DNA from: Elysia chlorotica
Lineage: Eukaryota; Mollusca; Gastropoda; Plakobranchidae
DNA length: 64,000 nucleotides
NCBI GenBank assembly: GCA_003991915.1
Contig: RQTK01000936.1
Coordinates: 13,961 to 77,960 of the forward strand
Direction of reading: 5' to 3'
Under the pieces are notes generated by a model, which was not told the origin of the DNA, ran no database searches, and worked only from the letters and a program-made list of their open reading frames with translations. The position numbers and the translations under genes were made by a program. Of this stretch, positions 11,963 to 22,445 are shown piece by piece; the stretch's first letter is position 1, and each line of letters begins with the position of its first letter.

Positions 11963-12046
11963 AGAGGGCGGGGGGCGCACTCCCTCAAGTGGTAGAGACG
12001 TGGTCTCTCCATCGGGAGGTTCGAAACTTTCGATCGGTCAAAAACG
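11963..12046 (+). repeat. tRNA-like segment, possible SINE head
   Basis: TCAAGTGGTAGAGA resembles a tRNA D-arm/A-box, and 24 bases on GGAGGTTCGAAAC resembles the T-arm/B-box with an anticodon-arm-like stretch between. The two acceptor-stem sides do not pair, so a functional tRNA is unlikely. A tRNA-derived SINE or tRNA pseudogene fits better. Confidence 0.4.
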
Positions 12047-12393
12047 TATTTGTTCGGTTTCGTTTTCTACTTGTTGGATCGGTAGGCTATCAGTATAATT
12101 TGACATGCTGCTAAAGGAGTCCAGGTCTATCCCAACTGTCTCTCTGTGGTAACACGTAAAATTGCCAGACGTTAGTCTTTGGGCCCATCCACAAGTGCTT
12201 TCGTTGGAAATTAATCAATAAAACAAACGAAAGCAAATTGTCATATGTTAGTATTTGGACGTGTCCGTATATTCCGTCCAAAACTAACTCCGTTCAACTC
12301 TCCTTCTGTCGCAATCTTCCAATAAGAACACGCATGCTCCAATAGATTCGTGGATAGATGCCTGCTGTTTATCTCTATGGTGAAAGGGGCTCA

Positions 12394-12477
12394 TATTGTT
12401 TCCCTGTTGAATAGGTCGAAAATTTCAAGGATTTCAGAGATAATGGTCAGCATTGATTCACCTAATATTCCATGCAT
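12394..12477 (+). repeat. 84-bp direct repeat, copy 1
   Basis: This copy is identical over 84 bp to 14484-14567, from TATTGTTTCCCTG to TTCCATGCAT. Similarity breaks off sharply at both ends. Confidence 0.9.
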
Positions 12478-12949
12478 ATTACAAAGTTGTCTGTCTCGAA
12501 ATGGATTTTTATTGATTGTTTCTGATCGTTCTAGCCAAGTTCAGTCGTTTTCGGTTAGGTTCCAACGTTTCAGATTGTTTTTGGTCTTTTGTTTATGTTT
12601 TTCGGTTTATTACGGTCATGTTCGGTATAACGTAGCACCTTAAAATACCGTATTACCAACTTTCTGAAAATTTATTAACTGCATTTGGAAGAATGAGATC
12701 TAGCTCAAGGCTGTTAAATTCAACGCAATGGAGTAATATTGCGCATCGATCTAGTCTTTTGTTTACCATTCTTTTTTTCAACAGCAGGCCTGCTGTTAGG
12801 TTAGCAGCTAAAATTTGTGTTTAAAAATGTTGGCTTTTGGATAATTTTCTTCACTAATTACACACTTAAGGGTGTAAGTACAACATCAATGATGTATACA
12901 TATACGAGAAAGAAGGTTTAAAATGGGTCCTATTTATATTAAATAAAAA

Positions 12950-13165
12950 TTAGAATTCCTAATCCATCCACAAACCCTACCCGAAACCCGAACCCTATTT
13001 TTTGTTACTTTAAAGAAATATTAATCATTATAATTCCCAGCCTAGCCCCAAACCCTACATAAACCCTGTTCACAATTTTTTAATCATTATAAATATAATT
13101 TATAAACATATTTCAATCATTCGAATCAAATCTAATTCCTTACCCAACCCAAACCCTATTTACTT
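12950..13165. repeat. Degenerate ACCCTA-rich tandem units
   Basis: Three loosely repeated blocks each carry AAACCCTA/AACCCTA words after an AATTCC or ATCCA lead, separated by AATCATTATAA-type spacers. The unit is about 80-90 bp. It resembles neither a plain telomere array nor a known gene. Confidence 0.4.
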
Positions 13166-13225
13166 AAAAAAAAGAAAAAGAAGAAAAAAGTACCATTATA
13201 AATATACAATTTAACTAGCTGGGAA

Positions 13226-13242
13226 CCCACGAAATTCGTGGG
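13226..13242. repeat. 17-bp palindrome
   Basis: CCCACGAAATTCGTGGG is a perfect inverted repeat around a single central base, preceded by ACTAGCTGGGAA. It may be the end of a dispersed repeat. Confidence 0.45.
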
Positions 13243-14293
13243 GACTGTAGGATAGACAAAACCAAAGTATTGCAGCTAAATTTAAACTGTGCTGAAATTC
13301 TGTATCTTCAAGATCTATAACTTTAGGAACTTAACATGTTTGCTTCAAGAGGTTGCATCAAATTAAAGTAGGCTCAATAATTAATTTATAATCAGAATTA
13401 ACAAATTAACCAAGCGTTCTAAGAAAACGGTGCACTGTGCGCATTAAAATTTGCGCACGCACTTAGAAAATAAAAGAATCGTTATTTATAGCACTTTCTA
13501 TTTGTTTGTTGTTCAATGGAGGGGAGGAAGCACTGACTGTTGTGTCTGTTCGTTGTTTTTTTTTTTAAATACATTTTAGTTTCATTGATTCGTTAATATT
13601 CTTTAAAAATTGATCAAGCGTTTTATGTTATTAGTTCTCTGGCTCATTTGTAATTTTACTGTAAAATTTGGGATTGTAGGGTGGAGCGGTTTGGATGCCG
13701 CAGGTCGAGAGTGCCGTACAAATAGAATTCTTTTTCGCGTACGGTCACGTACGAGTAGATGCGGGCAGCGGCCAGCGGGTTAGGTTCCGGTAGTGATCGG
13801 TACAGCGCCTAACAGCGGTACTAGCTTACTTAGTTATGGCTGTCAACTGCTGCCTGGGCCTGGGGTGCTCACAATTCATCTTTCAAAAGTGCAAAAAAAA
13901 AGCTCTTTGCCCACTTTTCATCACTAAAGTAAGTTAAAACCATTTAAACGGTGTATTCACGGTAAGAAATTCTATGTAACATATTTTATGTTTAGTTTAA
14001 ACATAGAAACCTCAGTACCGAATCTAGATTCTAGATCTTGATAATGATAGCTGCTTCGTCGGTGTCTGGCTGTGATGGATGTATGAGTTGGTAGATCTAG
14101 ATTCTATATTTGCACACTAAAAACAGATCTAATTTTTGACATTTTCACATAGATTTCTAATTAAAGTGTGACATGTTACACCAGCCATTTTTGCCAAAAA
14201 ATTTCTTTTTTTCCTATTTATAATCAAAGGTTTTGACGGTAATTATTTTCTTTAAAAACTAATTTTACTACCCAAAATTGGCCAAATATATAG

Positions 14294-14323
14294 ATCTTCT
14301 TCTTCTTCTTCTTCTTCTTCTTC
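14294..14323. repeat. (TTC)n microsatellite
   Basis: This is a TTC tract of about 30 bp inside the inverted-repeat element. Confidence 0.9.
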
Positions 14324-14483
14324 CATTGAGATCACAGCCTCACAACTTGAGGACTTGTGTGAACTGCGCTTTTTTGGACTCAACAAGCACTAGTCTGAGG
14401 TGGCTTTTGTGGTGCAGCAGTATGCTGACTGATGGTTTTCCTTAGCGGTTTCTGGACTCTGGTTTTGGGTCTGATCTATGGCT

Positions 14484-14567
14484 TATTGTTTCCCTGTTGA
14501 ATAGGTCGAAAATTTCAAGGATTTCAGAGATAATGGTCAGCATTGATTCACCTAATATTCCATGCAT
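14484..14567 (+). repeat. 84-bp direct repeat, copy 2
   Basis: This copy is identical to 12394-12477. It lies inside the inverted-repeat element, which suggests that copy 1 is a remnant of a related element. Confidence 0.9.
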
Positions 14568-14742
14568 TTCCGGACATCGGCTTCAAGAGTCAGAAAAATT
14601 TCCGGAGGTTCCGAAACCAAATTACATTTCCGGAATTCCAGAAATTTCCGGAAAAGTGGCATCCCTGTTTTCAGATTGTTTTTGTGTGCAAATACAGAAT
14701 CTAGATCTAGATCTACCAACTCAAACATACATCACAGCCAGA

Positions 14743-16343
14743 AAAGCTGGCAAAACCGCAGTATTTTTTTTGTTTTGGAAAAGAAATACCTCACATTACT
14801 ATGTGCCTTTCATGTTCAGCCCTCTTAGCTTGCACAAAGCCAAGATTCACAGTCACGAGGACCATTAGTTTTTTTACGGGCAGATGAGAGTTTATCTCCG
14901 AACCCAACGAGTGCAAGTAGCAGTTATCCGCCGAATTCCGTGGCACACCTCGCATACTTTAGATTATTTTTAATGGAAATTATAATACGCTATTAATTTA
15001 GAAAAATGTTGTTTCTGATTATCATGCAACTACAGTCAATTGCGCAACTTTAAAAAGAGTCTTTTTCAAGTTTGCGAGTAGGGAAAAGGATAGAACAATG
15101 TTTATCAAAATGCGATGTCTCTTCGTTGTTTATTAAATTTGCATTTAATTATAATACTGTTTTATTGGAATCGGTACTGCAGTTGACTTCATCCGGGTTA
15201 CCGACTTGAACCTCTAGTTAACTTAGTCGACATTGTTAAATTCTACCGAATAATACCGATCTGTCCATCTTCATTCAGCCCTTGGCGTTTTTTTTCTGAC
15301 AAGGTGATTCCAGGTAGGGTTTGCTTGATCTGACTCGGATCTATTGGCTATTTTAATGATGGAGCCTTGGCCAAACCGTTCTAAGCTTATTAATAATTAG
15401 GTTAGTAAATTTAACATGCACGCTCCTTTGGTACTGTTAATAATTGAGTTCTAGATCTAGCTTAGAAAGATAGATCTCACTGAGTTATACCTTTTATGTG
15501 ATTTATAACTATATTGGATCGGACGATCGGCACATTCTGCATCTAATATAATTTAATGCTAAATTATTATATTTATAACTAGATTTATATGTGGATTTAT
15601 GCTAATTATGTTTCGGTATGATATTCGCATGTTTTGCTAAGATCTTTAAAAAAGAAAAAAAAACATCGTGTTTATTCCTTCATGAAATGGACGCACACAA
15701 CATGGTTAAAAATTTAAAGAAATTATGATCACTGGTAATGAAATTAGAGCAGATGTAGAGTAAAAATAAACTTCGTTGAGGCGGATATAAGTAAATGTAT
15801 AACACAATAGGTCTAACTGGAAGCAGGTAAAGAAGAAAATACGTTGTATGCCTTCTTTACCGGCAAAGATCTGTTAGCGAGGCTTGCTTTTTTCTATTTA
15901 TCTACCCAGGGACATTCTCAGAGCCTCTTTAAATGGACGAAAATCTTGAAAATTTGGCTAATAATTATTATAATAGCCTACATTTAAAAAAATCTGTCAA
16001 CATACCTTGGCCATCATTTTTAAAATGGGTGTAATTGAATTATTTATGTAGCATCCTCAGTGTTACTTTTCTCTAACTCTTCAGTACAATACAAATAAAA
16101 GTAATCGCAACCAATAAATAGAATTAAATTATTGGTTTAAAGCCAAATGATCAGATTTTGAAAGTGTTGACTGTATTTTGTGAATGGTAAATAGAGCTTG
16201 GACATTTTTAGTTTTGATCTCATCCTTTAATTTAATTTATTGAATATGTACCCTCTTTATGGTTTCATTATAAGCTTAAGAGTGGTTGAACGGACTGGTT
16301 GTTAGTATTTTATTTTTTTATTTTTTTTCTTTCTGTTCCACAG
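14743..16343. other. Gene-free 5' flank or 5' intron of the zinc-finger gene
   Basis: This is AT-rich sequence with no recognisable exon. Its right edge is a polypyrimidine tract ending TTCCACAG at 16343, a convincing splice acceptor, so at least part is an intron of the zinc-finger gene. Confidence 0.5.
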
Positions 16344-16456
16344 GGTAAAGACCTGCCTCCTTCAAATTGTCACATATCAATGTGAAGTGTGGGAGCTCAC
16401 ATTAGTCACAACGGTTAGACCAAATTAATTCTTTAAGCAGCTTACTACCACTGAAA
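16344..16456 (+). other. 5' UTR part of zinc-finger gene exon
   Basis: Sequence between the TTCCACAG acceptor and the ATG at 16457 would be the leader carried on the coding exon. The non-coding first exon lies further left and was not recognised. Confidence 0.55.
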
Positions 16457-19429
16457 ATGCCAGAAATTCTTCGATTTCAGTGCGAATTTTGTCAATTTAC
16501 AGATTGCAGCAAATCAAAAATCTCATCACATCTATCGTCAAGGCATCATTGCAATGTCTCTTACAACTGCACCATATGTGAATTTCAATGTGGACTGAAA
16601 GAGATTTTTTCGCTTCATCTTTTGTCACATGATCATAGTCATGAGGTTGGTGACGACATTGATAATAGTGTAGATGTTCACAGTGATGACTTTCAAAAAG
16701 AAAAAACCTCATGGCCTTCCAATGATTTGCTGCCATTTGAGCTTCCTAAGGATAATGTGTATATACAGATGCTAGATGAAGGGAAAGAGAAGCAAATGAC
16801 AGAATCTTCTAAAAGAGATAGAGCTCGGCTGAAACTAGTTGAAGAGTTCTCTTCCAATAACAAAGAGGCCAAAGCTACCTCATGCAATCAATTGGAAAAT
16901 CAACTGAAAAAAACTTGTCTATTTAAATGTCCCTCTTGTGGATCTTGTTTCAAAAGTATGCAACTGTTAAGACACCATCGTCGAAAAGTTCACCCAACAG
17001 TTAGAGTTTTTTCCTGTCCAAAAAAATTTGACAGTTCTTTTGTGGCAGAGTCAAAGAGTACTCCTACTCTTAGCAACTGTAGTAAAACCCAAGATTCTTT
17101 TTATGAATGCGCAGAGTGCAACATGAAATTCACTAGCTTTTCCCCTCTAGAATCTCATTTGAGGAGTCATGTGACCAGTGAAATCTCAAAAAGAGAAGGC
17201 ATGGATACAACTTCTAGATGTCAAACAATAGCGAATGCAAAAGTGAATACACCTAAGTATGATGAGATAAAAGAAAATGTCTGCAATCAAAATCAAAGAA
17301 ATTCACACGAAACTGAAAGAATTAAAGTGAGCGCTAGGAAGGGGCACAAAAGAGGCCATATTAATGAAAATATTGATAATGACGCAGATCAAAATAATAA
17401 AAAAAGGTACATGGGCAAAATTCAGAAGTTTTTAAGCAAAAAGGAAAGCCTTGAAAAAGATAAAGAGTTAAATGAAATGCATTACACACAGAGTGAAAAG
17501 ATGTTCCTCGAAGCAGCAAAAAGAATAGACCGCAAGGCAGCTGAATTTCAGTGTCCACACTGCCCTTACGTTGGTAAAGTGTTCCGTAATTTTAAAGAGC
17601 ATGTGATGAGTCATAGTGAACAGAGGCCCTATGTCTGCTCCATTTGCTGTAGCAGTTTTGTATGCAAGTCAAAGCTGGTGAGGCACCAGCGTCAGGTGCA
17701 CAATGAAGCACGTCCTTTTCTGTGCTCTGAGTGTCCATACACTGGCAAGTCCCGTAGCTGTTTGGAGACTCATCGGCTCGTCATGCATCCTCGCGAGGAG
17801 AACCTGAGCTTCCTCTGCCCTCACTGCCCTGCAAAGTTCGCCCGCGCTTCCATGCTCAAGACACACGCTCTGCGGCACAACACAGGTCCACACAAACTCT
17901 TTAGCTGCCTGTCATGCTCTTTCTCAACAAACTACCGGCGCCAGTTTGACCTCCATGCCACGCTCCACACTGGCAAGTCTTGCCTCTGCTCGCTGTGTGG
18001 GAAAGCCTACTCTGGCCAGGCCCAGCTCAGGGTGCACATGAGGGTGCAGCACAGCGACCAAAGTTTCCGTTGTACTCTCTGCGATTTTGTCACCAAGCGA
18101 CCCGACGGTCTCACCAAACACATGAAAAGTCACAGCACAGAGAGACCTTATTTGTGTCCGCACTGTGACTATAAGGGGAAGCGAAATGCTCACCTCCAAA
18201 GGCATCTCTTACGACACCGAAACAAGGACCAGGCTTTAGTTAAAAACGAAAAACCAGAAGTAGCAGCAGCAGAAAGGTTTCCATGTCTCAGTTGTGATAA
18301 AGTGTTTAAAACTAGAGATAAGCTAATGCATCACCTCAAGACGCATAATATACCTGATACTCATATCTCAGACAATATTCAAAGCAATTTGAACAGTACT
18401 TCGTTTAGTACCAGTGACATTCATACCAGTACCAGTATTAGTCCCGGTACATCCAATAGCTTTTACTACAATCCAAACATGGCAAATGGGGCGACCAACA
18501 ATAATAGCAAAAGCTGGGCGACAGTACCAGTGCAGCATTTTACTCCAAGCAGGCTCTCCTCTGTTACTTCTAGTACTACCACCATTTGTCCCCATAACCC
18601 TCTGAAGCAAACAAACACTGACAGTTCTCTCCACTCTACACCCTCATTTTTTACTAGCAGGGTACATCTAGAAGTTCCACACTCAGACACATTTATAACA
18701 CAGCCTACCTCGCATGCCACTGCAAATGCACCACCTCTGATAAGCCCATACAAACTATCATCCTCGAACATGCCCCTGACCAATGAACAGCTTGGGATGG
18801 CGGTATCAGCAATTGAGCCGCAGCATAGTCATCAATTTCCTGTTATCACAGCACCAAGTGGCAAATCAGCTCTGGGCATCCAAAATCTTGACATGAGTAT
18901 GGCAGCACCTGAAGTGGCACCATCCCTAAGTAACCATCTGTATGGTCTGATGGCACCTGTTGTTGCATCGCCCATTAGCAATGATCATGAGACTTCCTCA
19001 GCACATACTAGCACATCAGAGTTAGGAAGGCAGCAGCACTATTGTTCTGGAACATCTTTCAGTAGCCAACACGCTGGAGTGATAGCATCTCAAAAGCCAT
19101 TCTGTGTAGACACTCATTACCAAAGTGTTTCAGCATCTACAGTTACACCCTCTACAGTTCATCAACATCCTCACCAAACACCATCAGTAAACACCACACT
19201 GCCCATGGATTACCTTCCACATAACAATGTGGTCACCTCAGAAGATAAAATGCAGCACCAAGATGGGTTATCGTCTGTTGCTCCGCCCTCTCTAAGCAAC
19301 CATTATCCAGGTTTACCACCAAGCATGCCTCCAGATGTTCCAATGCCTTCTCCTGCAAACCCTGCTCACCACCTGCAGAAGGCGATCACAACCTACCAGT
19401 ACGAGTCAAGGGATGCCAGTTCTACCTAG
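16457..19429 (+). CDS. C2H2 zinc-finger protein, single coding exon, 990 aa
   Basis: This is a probable nuclear, sequence-specific DNA-binding protein; no orthologue name is recognised. Two fingers open the protein (C9/C12-H25/H30 and one near residue 38), one lies near 155-179 and one near 216-238. A compact array of nine fingers spans about 363-630, with TGEKP-like linkers such as SEQRPYVC, NEARPFLC and STERPYLC. Between the finger groups is a charged lysine-rich stretch that could hold a nuclear signal. The last 360 residues are rich in Ser, Thr, Pro and His and look disordered. The frame is open without introns through 2,973 bp. The start is the first in-frame ATG after the splice acceptor. 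A GTAAAT donor-like site follows the stop by about 20 bp. DNA encoding the array is visibly more GC-rich than its surroundings. Confidence 0.92.
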   Translation: MPEILRFQCEFCQFTDCSKSKISSHLSSRHHCNVSYNCTICEFQCGLKEIFSLHLLSHDHSHEVGDDIDNSVDVHSDDFQKEKTSWPSNDLLPFELPKDNVYIQMLDEGKEKQMTESSKRDRARLKLVEEFSSNNKEAKATSCNQLENQLKKTCLFKCPSCGSCFKSMQLLRHHRRKVHPTVRVFSCPKKFDSSFVAESKSTPTLSNCSKTQDSFYECAECNMKFTSFSPLESHLRSHVTSEISKREGMDTTSRCQTIANAKVNTPKYDEIKENVCNQNQRNSHETERIKVSARKGHKRGHINENIDNDADQNNKKRYMGKIQKFLSKKESLEKDKELNEMHYTQSEKMFLEAAKRIDRKAAEFQCPHCPYVGKVFRNFKEHVMSHSEQRPYVCSICCSSFVCKSKLVRHQRQVHNEARPFLCSECPYTGKSRSCLETHRLVMHPREENLSFLCPHCPAKFARASMLKTHALRHNTGPHKLFSCLSCSFSTNYRRQFDLHATLHTGKSCLCSLCGKAYSGQAQLRVHMRVQHSDQSFRCTLCDFVTKRPDGLTKHMKSHSTERPYLCPHCDYKGKRNAHLQRHLLRHRNKDQALVKNEKPEVAAAERFPCLSCDKVFKTRDKLMHHLKTHNIPDTHISDNIQSNLNSTSFSTSDIHTSTSISPGTSNSFYYNPNMANGATNNNSKSWATVPVQHFTPSRLSSVTSSTTTICPHNPLKQTNTDSSLHSTPSFFTSRVHLEVPHSDTFITQPTSHATANAPPLISPYKLSSSNMPLTNEQLGMAVSAIEPQHSHQFPVITAPSGKSALGIQNLDMSMAAPEVAPSLSNHLYGLMAPVVASPISNDHETSSAHTSTSELGRQQHYCSGTSFSSQHAGVIASQKPFCVDTHYQSVSASTVTPSTVHQHPHQTPSVNTTLPMDYLPHNNVVTSEDKMQHQDGLSSVAPPSLSNHYPGLPPSMPPDVPMPSPANPAHHLQKAITTYQYESRDASST

Positions 19430-19862
19430 TGTTCAAAGAAACCAGAAAGGTAAATCTTCAATCTGACAGTGACAAGCTGACCTTCAAACCCAAAGGTATA
19501 CATTTATTTCTTTATCATGTGAATTTTAGTTGTCATGTGAAATTTCGTTATTTGGGGTTTCATCATTGTCATTATATTGCCAGTGTTATTCCACAAAGAG
19601 TCAAAGTTTTAAGTTTTAAGTAAAAATGAATGAAAGCCCTTAATTTTACTACATTATATAAATCTAAAAATGCTTATTGTGTCATGATATAAATATAATT
19701 TATGTAGGCCTACTTTGTGATACATTTTTTGTTGCCTCTTTTGAGTTTTGTAAAAGCACAGTCTTGTCTTAGGGACAATGTCAAACTATTAAGAATTGGT
19801 CGAAGCATTTTGCGAGTTGTTCAGAAAGAGAAGGTAAAATTATAATACATATGTACTATGTA
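19430..19862 (+). other. 3' flank of the zinc-finger gene
   Basis: This is probably 3' UTR and flank. No further gene and no clear AATAAA signal is seen before the MITE-like element. Confidence 0.4.
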
Positions 19863-20122
19863 AGGCAACCAGGGTGAATCAGGCACAAGTCGCAGTTATA
19901 AGGTTTGAGCTAGAGCCCTCTAAAGACACTCTATACAATGTATTGACTTGTTCATTTTCAAATAAAGGGGATTGTCTCTGGTTGTAGAACTGAAAGAGTT
20001 GGAATGTTTCATCAACCTCTCTTAAGTTGATAGATAAACTACATTCCACACTTCTTAACACACTATAATAAAGAACTCTTAAAGTCAAATTGACACTTGT
20101 GCTTGATTCACCCTGGTTGCCT
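19863..20122. mobile_element. MITE-like element with 27-bp terminal inverted repeats
   Basis: The left end AGGCAACCAGGGTGAATCAG and the following GCACAAG match the right end read in reverse complement with a single difference. The 260-bp body has no coding capacity. The superfamily cannot be assigned because flanking target duplications are not clear. Confidence 0.65.
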
Positions 20123-21563
20123 CACATACATGTTTTTTAAAGACTGCTAAAGGTACACATAACAAGTTAATGGACTTTTGGTTAAATGGAAGAGTTTAAA
20201 ATCTATTCATTGGATTGAGGGAGTAGGGCTGGATTTATGACCCATTGAAGCCAACTGTCAGCGCCGGGCCCTGCAAGCCCGAAGGGCCTCCCACTGACAC
20301 TTGTGTTGGCTCGAATCGTGGCATTTCGAGCTATAGTGTTATCATGGTCAGACCATCTTCTTCCATGTGCAACTGCTCAATAACAAAATTTGCACTCTCT
20401 AGGGGAAGGGGATCTCTAATAAACTGATATATGCTATTTGTCTTTTCTCTTCTTGGCCCGCTTGTTCGGGCTTCTTCTTCTTGCTACTATTTCATTGTCT
20501 GTAAAATCTATTTTGGCTTGTTTTGACCTGCCTGAGTGGAGACTTGTGATAGGGAGATTCACTGACTGTTGGCTCACTCTGATCAGTCGTGTCTATGCTG
20601 ATTGTTGGCTCAGTCTCATCTGCTGTGAAGGTGTTTCGAAAGAAAATATAATTTCTATTATTCCATTTGAAATAAAGCTTATATATGAAGCCTTGATCTA
20701 TTCACCACATAAATGTTGTCAATGCTCAAGTACTGTGTCAACTATGTCAAAGTGGCGCAAGCATTTGAACGCATCTCTCTTGCTAAATGAGTGGATCTAG
20801 ATCAGAAATCATCCAGAACTCACCCCAATGAATTTAAATCATTGAAAAAGCTTGATTATATAAGTTTGTCCTCCAACTTCCTTGTACTCGTATATGAACC
20901 ATGAGAGTTTTTAGAATCAGATGATATAAAAAACAGAAATATGGTCTCAACATTTATCCTTCAGAAAATACATGTCCACACCGTCATTACGGGCCTTTTT
21001 TCTTGTTTTTTTTTTTTTTTAAACAAAGCATACAAGTATTTTGGTCTTGTTTTGGCAGCCTCAGTGCATCCTTATTGTTTCCTTTTCAAATGACACAGCA
21101 GCTGGCCACACAAGATTCAAGGCCTCAGCTTGCCGGAAAATCACAAAGCTGCCATGGTTGTTTGCTAGGGGTACTGAGATATTTGTTGTGCAAAATGTGA
21201 GCCTGCTTCCCCATGGGTCATTTTGAACGACCACAAGTAACCCGAACTCTCACACAGTTCATAGATTTTCAGTATTTCACTGCCCCGAATTTAGGGGGTT
21301 GATCTTTCATATTAAAGACTCGCATGTAGAATGACCCACGTCATGGACATTATATAATCAACGCAAACAAGACGGTACTTACTCTTGAAGAACTGGCTTG
21401 AACGCTGTAAAAAGAACAAACGTTCTTGTGATAGTTCAGGGAATCCCCTGCCACTGTACGATCTAACATGGAGTTTTTACTTTTTGTCCTCACTATGTAC
21501 AGACAACCTGCTGTAGTGAGCAAGTACTAGTTCAGTTGATGTAACTAGTAGTAGTGTACTGCA
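20123..21563. other. Intergenic stretch without recognised gene
   Basis: No gene is recognised. It holds a GC-rich patch near 20250-20330 (GCCGGGCCCTGCAAGCCCG) and a poly-T run near 21010. The 58-bp unit at 20174-20231 recurs elsewhere in two halves. Confidence 0.5.
20174..20231 (+). repeat. 58-bp compact copy of a split repeat
   Basis: The first 29 bp (ACTTTTGGTTAAATGGAAGA…) are identical to 25696-25724. The next 29 bp (CTATTCATTGGATTGAGGGA…) are identical to 27420-27448. Here the halves touch; there they stand 1,695 bp apart. Confidence 0.85.
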
Positions 21564-21674
21564 CTAACTGTCTACGACACCACGGGCACAATTTATTGTG
21601 TCAACATGCCCAAAATTAATACAAATTCTAACTCTATGCACCAAATCAGTCATAAAGTCTAAATCTAGATCTAC

Positions 21675-21858
21675 CCTTGAATACGGTATTCGATCGGCAT
21701 CAAATGCTGCTTCTACGCACTGTCCACCATCTTTCCATTGACTCGACTTAATCCTAACGTCTTGTGACTGAGACTGCCTTGTCTTAGCCTCCTCTTTTTG
21801 CTCTAAGAGCTCTTCAAGCATCGTATCTTTTTCTGATATGTCTTCGGCAATGCCTGAG
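21675..21858 (-). pseudogene. Second exon of Myb/SANT-like domain gene copy
   Basis: An acceptor (CTACTCCAG) opens a 184-bp stretch encoding SGIAEDISEKDTMLEELLEQ, then KEEAKTRQSQSQ, closing at AAGG/GTAGAT. The acidic 'SG…EKDxxLEELLE' stretch follows the Myb/SANT-like helix block in many invertebrate proteins of this type, and the splice phases fit the upstream exon at 22148. The upstream exon has an in-frame stop, so the copy is probably dead. The frame read further upstream gives a hydrophobic N-terminus, which I take to be chance. Confidence 0.5.
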
Positions 21859-22044
21859 CTGGAGTAGAATTTTAGAATTAATTCAGAGTCAAAGATAACA
21901 GATAAAATGGCGCCTGCTACAAAAATAACAAGAAAAAAAGCAAAATATTCCATTATAATTTTTTAAGGAAGACCATTTCAAACATTGGCAAACTGATTCA
22001 TATGTCCACACGAGCTGAACAATCATTTAATGCTAGTACATGTA

Positions 22045-22445
22045 ACACGCAGCCATACTTTTACTCTCAGAAGAAACATTTTTTTTTATTCCCTCCTTGT
22101 CTTTTAGAACAAGTTGAGAATGATAGAAACTTGAATCTATTTCGCACCTCCTCAAATGTTTGTTGCGCTCTGCCTTGTAAATATTAAGGAGGGAAGTACA
22201 TCTTTCCCTTACTGCCCTTGGTGTTAAATGTGAAGGGAAAAGGTGGAACATTTGAACCAAATTGGTAACAACCTATTTCCACCATGTCCCTAGGGTTTGT
22301 TCATAAACCTGTACATCCATTGCTTCCCTGAGCAGTGCAAGGTCCCGCTCCTCAGAAAATTTGATCCGTTTTGTTGTGGTTGGTGTCTGGTGGAGACTGT
22401 TGCGCAGAAACCGGCATAGCGTTACATCCCTCAGGTTGCTGAGGA
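22045..22445. repeat. Left arm of large palindrome
   Basis: Roughly 400 bp are nearly identical, in reverse complement, to 22687-23118, with a 241-bp spacer between them. Confidence 0.92.
22148..22369 (-). pseudogene. Myb/SANT-like DNA-binding exon, palindrome left arm
   Basis: The minus strand reads IKFSEERDLALLREAMDVQ … TLGTWW, then an in-frame TAG (22273-22275), then VVTNLVQMFHLFPSHLTPRA, VRERCTSLLNIYKAERNKHL. This is the pattern of Myb/SANT-like domains common in invertebrate transposon-linked and orphan DNA-binding proteins (FTxERDxxLLRE … RxVRERCxxLL). It ends at an AG/GTGCGA donor that fits the exon at 21858. The same stop occurs in the other arm, so it predates the inverted duplication or was spread by conversion. 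Confidence 0.55.

Larger units (their letters stand above)
14065..14742. mobile_element. Inverted-repeat element (MITE-like), about 680 bp
   Basis: The left arm, about 14065-14125, begins TCTGGCTGTGATGGATGT. The right arm, about 14672-14742, is its reverse complement with a few mismatches and one extra GATCTA unit. Both arms include GAGTTGGTAGATCTAG and TATTTGCACAC. The interior holds a TTC microsatellite and copy 2 of the 84-bp repeat. No transposase is seen, so it would be non-autonomous. Target duplications were not identified. Confidence 0.55.

Noticed and set aside
11963-12046. Functional tRNA gene
   Set aside because: The acceptor-stem ends do not pair and the T-arm side is imperfect, so only a tRNA-like repeat is reported.
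20438-20800. 120-codon frame with Cys- and Trp-rich sequence
   Set aside because: There is no recognisable family, an internal duplication of a short phrase explains part of it, and there is no splice or start support.
21185-21355. Short inverted phrases TGGGTCATT/AATGACCCA
   Set aside because: Nine-base arms 140 bp apart are too short to support a mobile element or structured RNA.
21859-21953. Hydrophobic N-terminus (MEYFAFFLVIFVAGAIL) suggesting a membrane protein
   Set aside because: It lies upstream of a good splice acceptor that joins the downstream part to a Myb/SANT-like exon, so I read it as intron sequence open by chance.
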